The position numbers were made by a program, and so were the translations under genes. This document shows, one piece after another, positions 1 through 6,381 of a DNA stretch of 64,000 nt (the stretch's first letter is position 1; every line of letters begins with the position of its first letter). The notes beneath the pieces were generated by a model. It searched no databases and was not told the origin of the DNA. It saw nothing but the letters and a program-made list of their open reading frames with translations. The stretch is taken from contig JAWKLG010000012.1 in assembly GCA_041392845.1 (NCBI GenBank), positions 122,200 through 186,199 of the forward strand, given 5' to 3'. Source of the stretch: JAGQWW01 sp041392845. GTDB lineage: Bacteria > Bacteroidota > Bacteroidia > Chitinophagales > Saprospiraceae.

Positions 1-25
1 CAACTAAATCAATTTTAAACTTGCT

Positions 26-514
26 ATGGAAAACCTTTTAGACAATCAGGAAGCTTTTAAATCGGATGATATTCATTATAGCATGGTTTCCGCCTGGAAA
101 CGATTGGCAAATTTTCTGGTGGATTGGATTGGCATTGTAATATGGAACATACTGTTTGGCATCCTCATTTCCTATTTTAAATTTTTGCTTGGTTTTGGCT
201 TCCGTATTCAAATGGGGATGAATCTAGAGCTTTATCTTTTCCTTTTATTTTGTTTTCGATATGTCCTTTATTATTCTTTGACAGAATACTTTTTGAAAGG
301 GAAAACATTAGGAAAGTACCTTACCAATACAAGGGTCATAACACAACACAATGAAATGCCTTCTTTTAAAATATGTTTGCTTCGCTCTATTATCAGGTTG
401 GTACCTTTCGAGCCGTTTTCGTTTTTAGGAGGTGTTCCCGGATGGCATGACGAATGGTCCAAAACTTACGTGGTTGAGGAATCCGAATACAGGAAATACA
501 ACCATTCTTTATAA
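26..514 (+). CDS. RDD family membrane protein
   Basis: This 162-residue protein carries an RDD-type membrane domain. An Arg-Leu...Asp pair sits at the start of the first helix (KRLANFLVDWIG, about residues 25-36). Hydrophobic helices lie at about 30-55 and 65-88. The loop GKTLGKYLTNTRV, which precedes the last helical segment, is typical of the family. A late Asp (GWHDEWSKT) closes the domain. RDD proteins are small inner-membrane proteins whose roles (ion exchange in some cases) are mostly unknown, so no substrate can be named. The ATG follows an A/T-rich leader. The next gene follows after about 100 bp on the same strand and has no obvious functional link. Confidence 0.8.
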   Translation: MENLLDNQEAFKSDDIHYSMVSAWKRLANFLVDWIGIVIWNILFGILISYFKFLLGFGFRIQMGMNLELYLFLLFCFRYVLYYSLTEYFLKGKTLGKYLTNTRVITQHNEMPSFKICLLRSIIRLVPFEPFSFLGGVPGWHDEWSKTYVVEESEYRKYNHSL

Positions 515-611
515 TGCAATCCATAAGTCATTTTTGGTCTGAATTCCTTTGGTGGCCATTTTTTGTTTTCGTGTCTTGTTTTTAAATGATTTTGAAAACA
601 AAACCAATCGT

Positions 612-1340
612 ATGAGAACGACCATCCAAAGTATCAGTATCCCCAAACCTTGTCATGAAGATTGGAATGCCATGCGACCTAATGAGAAGGGTAGGTTTTG
701 TGATTCCTGTCAAAAAACGGTTCATGACTTTTCAAGTATGAGCGATGAAGAATTGATTGCCTTTTTTGAAAAAAAACAAGCCTCCCATTGTGGGAGGATA
801 GATTCTAAAAAGTTGGACCGCATCAACAGGAAAATTTACCTTCAATCTCCTTCATTCGGTAAAGAGTGGTTCACTGCATTTTTCTTCTCGGGTTTTTTAT
901 CCCTGCTGGGGAATGCAAGCTTGTTTGGACAAAAATCTTGCGATAAATCTGATGGAAAGATTGAAATAATAAGTGATGTTGCTCAAAAGCCGGATAGTGT
1001 AACCTTTATAATTGAAGGTAAGGTCGTTGAAGCAGAAACAGGAGAACCTTTAATTTTTGGGAATGTCTATTTTTCCAACAATCTAGGTGGAACCACTACC
1101 GATTTGGACGGAAATTTCCGTTTAATTGGCAATAGTGATAGCACTTCAATCGTGACAGAAAATGTCTTCATAGAAGTATCATATGTTGGGTATAAAACTT
1201 TTATTGCCAAAGCAGATTCACTTCTAGGTAAAAGAGTATCCATTACTATGCCTGCTGACTCCTATGTTTTGGGAGAATATGTAGTCCTAAAAAGACCCTT
1301 TCACCAACGAGTCTGGCTTTGGTTTAAAAACCTTTTTTAA
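612..1340 (+). CDS. Cys-motif N-terminus plus TM plus carboxypeptidase-regulatory-like domain protein
   Basis: An in-frame ATG at 612 gives 242 residues and is preferred over an upstream start at 549, because the conserved part begins MRTTIQSISIPKPCHEDW. The first 50 residues form a compact module with one Cys in PCHEDW and a CxxC in FCDSCQKTVHDFS, which looks like a small zinc-binding or redox module. A hydrophobic helix follows (about residues 85-105). The C-terminal half resembles a CarboxypepD_reg-like beta sandwich (EGKVVEAETGEPLIFGNV, then TTTDLDGNFRL). The expected topology is Cys module in the cytoplasm and beta domain in the periplasm. I know this architecture from Bacteroidota but not a function for it. 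Confidence 0.7.
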   Translation: MRTTIQSISIPKPCHEDWNAMRPNEKGRFCDSCQKTVHDFSSMSDEELIAFFEKKQASHCGRIDSKKLDRINRKIYLQSPSFGKEWFTAFFFSGFLSLLGNASLFGQKSCDKSDGKIEIISDVAQKPDSVTFIIEGKVVEAETGEPLIFGNVYFSNNLGGTTTDLDGNFRLIGNSDSTSIVTENVFIEVSYVGYKTFIAKADSLLGKRVSITMPADSYVLGEYVVLKRPFHQRVWLWFKNLF

Positions 1341-1456
1341 AAATAATTCCAATTTCCTGATACCTTTTTTAAAAAAATGGTACTAAGGAGTGTTGTGATT
1401 CATGGTTTTTGTTTTTAGTCCACTATTCCCTTTCAAACTGGCGCCCATTTCCCATT

Positions 1457-1488
1457 TTGTTAAAATTTCAATTTCAACATAAAATTTG
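1457..1488 (+). promoter_or_regulatory. Promoter-like element of the sRNA candidate
   Basis: TTG at 1457-1459 is followed after 20 bp by TAAAATTTG (1480-1488). This is close to the Bacteroidota TTG-N19-TAnnTTTG promoter, with one extra base inside the -7 element. Transcription would begin near 1495. Confidence 0.45.
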
Positions 1489-1494
1489 CATCCT

Positions 1495-1590
1495 TACGAT
1501 TTGGAGAGCGTATTGGGTGTAAGCATTTTGTTTCAAACTTGGCACAAAAAAGCTATGTTCCGGTACAATTGCTGTATCGGAACTTTTTTT
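1495..1590 (+). ncRNA. Candidate small RNA of about 95 nt
   Basis: The stretch lies between a promoter-like element (1457-1488) and a textbook intrinsic terminator. The terminator stem is 11 bp with one G-U pair (1557-1567 with 1573-1583), the loop is 5 nt, and seven T follow (1584-1590). Near the 5' end, CTTAC and GTAAG can pair. No open reading frame of note is present. The downstream gene has its own promoter-like element, which favours an independent sRNA over an attenuated leader, but both remain possible. It does not show the conserved apical loop expected of SRP RNA. Confidence 0.5.
1557..1590 (+). terminator. Intrinsic terminator of the sRNA candidate
   Basis: The stem GTTCCGGTACA / TGTATCGGAAC has loop ATTGC and is followed by C and seven T. 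Confidence 0.8.
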
Positions 1591-1690
1591 GGCATCAAAC
1601 CATTGTTTGGTTTATCTTCGTAGCCATCATGATACTCCTACAAGGCAGATTTTAAAAACCAGTAGCCATCCGGCTGCCTACTTTTCATCT

Positions 1691-2773
1691 ATGTTAAGGT
1701 TTGTTTCTGTTTTTATAATTACCCTTTTTTCAAATTTCCTCCTGGCCAATATGGCTTCTCCCATCCAGGAAGGTCATACAGGAGCCTTGCCTTTTTTGGC
1801 TCGGCATGTATCTATAGATTCTGAGCACATCCTTATACAGCCTTCCCCCGATTTTAAAACTGCCATTTTTAAAATAAAATATCAGGTCCGGGTGGATTCT
1901 TCAGGAGTCCGTATTCCTTTGGTTTTTCAGGCAATGGATTATATGGATGGATTCCAATTGATGGTGGATGGAATACCGCAAAGCACAAAAAGTCTTCCTT
2001 ATGAGTACATCCATTCTGACAGCTTTCCCAATAATGATTTTTCAGATTTTATCGGTTTTGAATCATTGGTAACCGTTTATTACGATAAGGATTATTCAAT
2101 TGAAGAAGAACTTGAAGACTTAATCTACCTGGAAGTAGACCTTGCAAAAGGAACACATACTATTGAAATTTCTTATACTGCTGAATCCTGGATAGACGAA
2201 TCCGATTTAATCCTGAAGCGGTATTTTTATTATTCCCTGGCTCCTGCGAGATATTGGAAGTCATTTGGAACCCTTAGTCTTGAAATCCAAGCCGAAAGTT
2301 CTCAGCCACAAATCCATACCAATCTTGGAGAACCCAAAACCGGATCTTTACCGGGTTTCGCATCCTGGACTTTCAACTCCATCCCGGTAGATGTTGTTGA
2401 AATAAGCTGGAAACCGGAACCAAGTGAAAAAGCAAAGTTTTATATGGATTTGGGCCCTGATACTTTGGTTTGGATTTTTGGTTTTATACTCGCTTCCCTT
2501 CATTTTCTTTTTATAAAAATAAGAAGAAGAAAAAATCAAGCACGCATCAATTGGGTAGTGGTAATCGGTGGATTATTGATACCCTTCCTTGTGCTCAATT
2601 CTTACATGTATGCTGTCGACATCATCGATAATATCATCGGCGAATATGCCAGCAGAAGGCATGGTTACCTATTTCTGGTCAATATTTATTATCCGGTGCT
2701 GATGCCTGTTTATATGTTGGTTTGTTTTCTCTGGGATTGGTTTTGGAAGCGTAGATTTCATCCTTCAGCTTAG
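1691..2773 (+). CDS. Exported membrane-anchored protein of unknown function
   Basis: The start at 1691 gives 360 residues beginning with a signal-peptide-like segment (MLRFVSVFIITLFSNFLLAN). The 34 residues upstream in the same frame look non-coding. A soluble beta-rich region of about 240 residues follows. Its KIKYQVRVDSSGVRIPLVFQA and KGTHTIEISYTAES segments resemble extracytoplasmic beta-sandwich proteins. Two hydrophobic helices come near the C-terminus (DTLVWIFGFILASLHFLFI and WVVVIGGLLIPFLVL), and another hydrophobic stretch (VLMPVYMLVCFLWDWFW) ends the protein. The likely topology is a periplasmic domain anchored by C-terminal helices. I do not recognise the family. Confidence 0.65.
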   Translation: MLRFVSVFIITLFSNFLLANMASPIQEGHTGALPFLARHVSIDSEHILIQPSPDFKTAIFKIKYQVRVDSSGVRIPLVFQAMDYMDGFQLMVDGIPQSTKSLPYEYIHSDSFPNNDFSDFIGFESLVTVYYDKDYSIEEELEDLIYLEVDLAKGTHTIEISYTAESWIDESDLILKRYFYYSLAPARYWKSFGTLSLEIQAESSQPQIHTNLGEPKTGSLPGFASWTFNSIPVDVVEISWKPEPSEKAKFYMDLGPDTLVWIFGFILASLHFLFIKIRRRKNQARINWVVVIGGLLIPFLVLNSYMYAVDIIDNIIGEYASRRHGYLFLVNIYYPVLMPVYMLVCFLWDWFWKRRFHPSA

Positions 2774-2861
2774 TTGAATTTCAATCATTTTTTAACCGGG
2801 GCTTCGGCTTTACTTCCTTTTCCTGATTGATTTTCTATCTTGCCACTGAAAAACCATCAGT

Positions 2862-3650
2862 GTGAATGTAAACGGAAAAACCATTTGGATTACAGGTGCA
2901 AGCTCCGGTATCGGGGAAGCACTTGCCATCGAACTCTCTAAGGCAGATGTCCATTTAATTCTTTCTTCCCGCAGCCAGGAAGCCTTGGAGCAAGTAGCTT
3001 TAAAATGTGGCAATGAAAAATGCACAGTAATTCCCCTTGATCTTACCAATCCTGATTCCATTCAAGCTGCCCTAACTTCAGTGCAATCCAAATTTTCAAA
3101 AGTAGATGTCTTGGTCAACAATGGCGGAGTGAGCCAACGAGCTACCGTTTTGGAAACTTCTATTGAAACCGAGCGCAAATTGATGGAAGTGAATTATTGG
3201 GGCGCCATCCAATTGACCAAGGGTATTCTTCCTTTGATGATTAAAAATGGCGGGGGCATGTTTGTAACGATTACAAGTGTGGTAGGTAAGTTTGGTTTCC
3301 GTTTGAGAAGTACTTATGCTTCCAGTAAACATGCTTTGCATGGTTACTTCGACAGTTTAAGAGCAGAATATCATGACGATAACATTCGTGTTTGTCTGGT
3401 TTGTCCGGGTAGAATTTTGACCAAAGTGAGCCAAAATGCCATGAAAGGCGATGGAACCAAACATGCCGAATTGGATCCCGGGCAAAAAAACGGGCTTTCA
3501 GCAGAATATTGTGCCCAACAGATTGTCAAGGCCATTCAAAAAGAAAAAAAAGAAATATTCATAGCAAGAGGGGAGAAGTGGCTTTGGCAAATTAAGCGTT
3601 TCATGCCCTGGTTATATTACCGATTAGCAACAAAACTAAGTCCTAAATAA
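2862..3650 (+). CDS. SDR family NAD(P)-dependent oxidoreductase
   Basis: A classical short-chain dehydrogenase/reductase of 262 residues. It has the cofactor motif TGASSGIG near residue 10, the NNGG element, a catalytic Ser (TITSVVG) and the YASSK active-site Tyr/Lys pair. The Arg in SSRS after the second strand suggests NADP preference. Length and motifs match the DHRS7-like group, but the substrate cannot be read from sequence. The start is GTG, placed directly before the first beta strand (VNVNGKTIWITG). The VOC protein follows after 5 bp, so the two are probably co-transcribed. Confidence 0.85.
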   Translation: MNVNGKTIWITGASSGIGEALAIELSKADVHLILSSRSQEALEQVALKCGNEKCTVIPLDLTNPDSIQAALTSVQSKFSKVDVLVNNGGVSQRATVLETSIETERKLMEVNYWGAIQLTKGILPLMIKNGGGMFVTITSVVGKFGFRLRSTYASSKHALHGYFDSLRAEYHDDNIRVCLVCPGRILTKVSQNAMKGDGTKHAELDPGQKNGLSAEYCAQQIVKAIQKEKKEIFIARGEKWLWQIKRFMPWLYYRLATKLSPK

Positions 3651-3655
3651 AAAAT

Positions 3656-4720
3656 ATGGCATTTAATATCAGTGGAATTCAACAGATTGGAATAGGTGTG
3701 AAAAATACTCCTGAGGCGTTTAAATGGTACAATCAACATTTTGGAATGAACATTCCGGTTTTTGATGAAGCAGCAGAAGCGAATTTAATGTTGCCATATA
3801 CAGGCGGCAAACCTCATTCACGACATGCCATTCTTGCATTGAATCTGGTAGGTGGAGGCGGTTTCGAAATCTGGCAATACACCAGTCGTACACCTGAAGC
3901 TCCTCAACATCCCTTTACGCTCGGAGACTTGGGTATCAATATCATGAAATTAAAGACTCCAAATATCCAAAAGAGTCATAATCGTTTATCCAATGCTTGC
4001 CAGACCTCTCCGGTTCAAATAATGCCCCATGGGAAAAGAGCATTTTATGCTTTGGATCCTTATGGGAACTGGTTTCAGTTTTGTGAAGAGAGTAATACAT
4101 TTTATAAAAATGAAACTGAAAATGGAGGTGTATTTGGTTGTACCATCGGAGTAAAGGATATGGATAGCTCTTTGAAGTTTTACAGACAGGTACTGGGTTA
4201 TGATTCAATTTTATCAGATACAGAAGGCAGTTTTGAAGATTTGAAATATTTCAAGGGAGGCGAAAGAAAGTTTCGACGAGTAATTTTAACCCACTCAGAA
4301 AAAAGAGAAGGTGCATTTAGTAAATTGTTTGGCCCTTCCCAACTTGAGCTTTTGCAATTAACTGAAGATACTCCTAAAAAGATTTTTGAAAACAGGTATT
4401 GGGGTGATTTGGGTTTCATCCATCTTTGTTTTGATGTAAAAGGCATGCAAGACCTTAGGACTTTTTGTAAAGAAAAGGGAGCACCTTTTACCGTAGACAG
4501 CGAAGCGGCTCTAAAGAACAAATTTGACATGGGAGAAGCTGCAGGTCATTTTGCTTACATTGAAGATCCGGATGGGACTTTAATTGAATTTGTAGAAGCA
4601 CATAAAGTTCCTCTTTTGAAAAAAATTGGCTGGTACCTTGATCTCAACAAGCGAGGAGCAAGGACTTCTCTACCTAATTGGATGATAAAAGCCATGCGAT
4701 TTACAAAAGTTAAGGCTTGA
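3656..4720 (+). CDS. Two-domain VOC (glyoxalase/dioxygenase superfamily) protein
   Basis: This 354-residue protein has two vicinal-oxygen-chelate domains. The first covers about residues 5-145 (IGIGVKNTPEAFKWYNQHFG ... ALDPYGNWFQFCE). The second covers about 160-325 (GCTIGVKDMDSSLKFYRQ ... FAYIEDPDGTLIEFVEAHK). His in LGFIHLCFD and Glu in LIEFVEA of the second domain are candidate metal ligands; the first domain looks less conserved. VOC proteins include glyoxalases, dioxygenases and isomerases, and the reaction cannot be fixed here. It follows the SDR gene by 5 bp, which suggests a shared catabolic or detoxifying pathway. Confidence 0.8.
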   Translation: MAFNISGIQQIGIGVKNTPEAFKWYNQHFGMNIPVFDEAAEANLMLPYTGGKPHSRHAILALNLVGGGGFEIWQYTSRTPEAPQHPFTLGDLGINIMKLKTPNIQKSHNRLSNACQTSPVQIMPHGKRAFYALDPYGNWFQFCEESNTFYKNETENGGVFGCTIGVKDMDSSLKFYRQVLGYDSILSDTEGSFEDLKYFKGGERKFRRVILTHSEKREGAFSKLFGPSQLELLQLTEDTPKKIFENRYWGDLGFIHLCFDVKGMQDLRTFCKEKGAPFTVDSEAALKNKFDMGEAAGHFAYIEDPDGTLIEFVEAHKVPLLKKIGWYLDLNKRGARTSLPNWMIKAMRFTKVKA

Positions 4721-4766
4721 TCAAACATTAGACTTGGAATAGGGTTGGAACTAGAAAACAACTATC

Positions 4767-5252
4767 ATGAAACTAGGTAATCTTTTCTTGTTTCTCCTCC
4801 TCAACTTTGCCGCATTAGCAATCGGTGGTTGGTGGCTGGGAGATCCTTCAACAAATGAATGGTATCAATCGCTCGAAAAAGCACCATGGAATCCACCCAA
4901 TTGGATGTTTGGTGTTGCCTGGACCACGATCATGATTTGTTTTTCCATTTTCCTTTGGAAAGTGACTGAGAAATATAACTGGAAAGATATTTTCCGACCC
5001 TTTTTCGTGGTCTACATTTGTCAATGGCTGCTCAATGTAGCCTGGAATCCGGTTTTCTTTCGTTCCCAGCTGGTTTGGCCTGCGCTCGTTATCATTTTAA
5101 TGTTGTCGATCCTGGTAGGTTGGTTCTGGTATTGGGGTATGAAAAGAATGGGAAACTGGGGCTGGTTGATGGCACCGTATTTCATTTGGCTGATGATAGC
5201 GCTTTCCTTAAACGCTTATATCTTTTTTGCCAATGATGCGACCCAATTCTAA
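4767..5252 (+). CDS. tspO: TspO/MBR family tryptophan-rich sensory protein
   Basis: The 161-residue length and five hydrophobic helices fit TspO/MBR. So do the Trp-rich signature segments (EKAPWNPPNWMFGVAWT near residue 40; LNVAWNPVFFRS near 95) and the final LIxALSLNAYIFFAN helix. These membrane proteins bind porphyrins and affect oxidative stress or tetrapyrrole handling in several bacteria. There is no tetrapyrrole gene nearby to support a specific role. Confidence 0.9.
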   Translation: MKLGNLFLFLLLNFAALAIGGWWLGDPSTNEWYQSLEKAPWNPPNWMFGVAWTTIMICFSIFLWKVTEKYNWKDIFRPFFVVYICQWLLNVAWNPVFFRSQLVWPALVIILMLSILVGWFWYWGMKRMGNWGWLMAPYFIWLMIALSLNAYIFFANDATQF

Positions 5253-5310
5253 TCATTCATAACTTTTAACAGCAAAAAGAAGCAAGGCTTGTTATTTTTG
5301 GAAAAAAATT

Positions 5311-6210
5311 ATGCGCCTCTTATTTGGTTTCTTTTTGCTGTTGAATATCACATCCTACGGGCAGAAAACCGGTTTTGCTCCCACTACTGATCATCAAATC
5401 TTTTTCAAACAGTATGGAGATGGTGAACCTTTGCTCATCATCAATGGCGGCCCGGGAATGAACTCCGAAGGATTCAGTTCTATGGCGGAACAAATTGCAG
5501 CTCTGGGCTTCCAAACCTTTTTATACGACCAAAGAGGTACCGGGAAATCCACCCTGGAATCCCTGGATTCCAATTCTGTGAATATGGATTTAATGGTGGA
5601 AGACATTGAAGCCCTGAGGAAACATTTGAAAATAAAAGACTGGCACATCCTTGGACATTCTTTCGGAGGAATGTTGGCAGCTTACTACACTACTAAATAT
5701 CCTGAAAAGGTGAAGGGTCTTATTTTCTCATCCTCAGGAGGTATAGATTTGGAATTTTTAAATGGTCTGGATATCCGCTCTCATCTTTCAGAGGAAAACC
5801 AGGAAAAGCTTCGCTATTGGTCAGAAAAAATTGCAGCCGGCGATACCAGTTTTCAAGCAAGATTGGAAAGAGGAAAAGCACTTGCTCCGGCATATTTATT
5901 TGATCAATCTTTTGTTCCTGTCATAGCAGAAAGACTCACGCAAGGAAACATGACCATCAATGCCCTGGTCTGGGCAGATTTGCGCAAAATGCAATTCGAT
6001 ACCAAACCTCAATTGCAATCTTTCAAAAAGCCTGTACTCGTCATCCAGGGAAAAAATGATGTACTCGAAACAAAGACCGCCGAAAACATCGCCAAAACCT
6101 TCCCCAATTCAGAACTCGTTTTCCTGGAAAACTGCGCCCATTACGGCTGGCTGGATGCCAAGGAAAAGTATTTTGATACTATTGATAATTTCTTGAAAAG
6201 TGACGAGTAA
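5311..6210 (+). CDS. Secreted alpha/beta hydrolase, proline-iminopeptidase-like (S33)
   Basis: This 299-residue protein starts with a signal peptide (MRLLFGFFLLLNITSYGQ). It shows the oxyanion motif GGPGMNS, the conserved DQRGTGKS and the nucleophile elbow GHSFGG. The acid (QGKNDVLE) and the catalytic His (ENCAHYGWLD) are also present, so the triad is complete. Peptidase family S33 includes prolyl aminopeptidases and related hydrolases. Export points to a periplasmic or surface role, for instance peptide trimming, but substrate specificity is not visible. The stop codon lies inside a short heptamer repeat. Confidence 0.85.
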   Translation: MRLLFGFFLLLNITSYGQKTGFAPTTDHQIFFKQYGDGEPLLIINGGPGMNSEGFSSMAEQIAALGFQTFLYDQRGTGKSTLESLDSNSVNMDLMVEDIEALRKHLKIKDWHILGHSFGGMLAAYYTTKYPEKVKGLIFSSSGGIDLEFLNGLDIRSHLSEENQEKLRYWSEKIAAGDTSFQARLERGKALAPAYLFDQSFVPVIAERLTQGNMTINALVWADLRKMQFDTKPQLQSFKKPVLVIQGKNDVLETKTAENIAKTFPNSELVFLENCAHYGWLDAKEKYFDTIDNFLKSDE

Positions 6211-6230
6211 CGAATTACGAGTGACGAATT
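6203..6230 (+). repeat. Four tandem heptamers ACGARTN
   Basis: Units ACGAGTA, ACGAATT, ACGAGTG and ACGAATT run head to tail, as two 14-bp units with 13 of 14 bases identical. The first unit contains the stop codon of the hydrolase gene. Confidence 0.75.
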
Positions 6231-6244
6231 TTCATCTCATCGCT

Positions 6245-6268
6245 GGTATCAGTCTTCAGACTGGTACC
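6245..6268. repeat. REP-like palindrome
   Basis: GGTATCAGTCT (6245-6255) and AGACTGGTACC (6258-6268) form an 11-bp inverted repeat with one T/G mismatch and a 2-nt centre. There is no T tract, so it is not an obvious terminator. It sits between two convergent genes, a common place for REP/RAYT-type elements. No transposase is in the window. Confidence 0.5.
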
Positions 6269-6381
6269 CAAGGTATATGTAGGTCTTCTGCCAATAAAGA
6301 ATTTTGGTATCTAACCTCCAGAATCTACCATTCGTAAACCGTAATTTCTCCCTCACACCGCATCCCGCATTCCGCACAACG

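Larger units (their letters stand above)
1341..1690. other. 350-bp gap holding an sRNA candidate and the next gene's promoter
   Basis: No coding region is visible here. An AT-rich inverted repeat (TACC, T6, A7, TGGTA; about 1360-1382) follows the upstream gene and may end its transcript weakly. A promoter-like element, a short transcribed region and a strong terminator (1557-1590) follow; these are listed separately as an sRNA. A second promoter-like pair (TTTG at 1588-1591, TATCTTCG at 1613-1620, spacer 21) could serve the gene starting at 1691. Confidence 0.5.
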
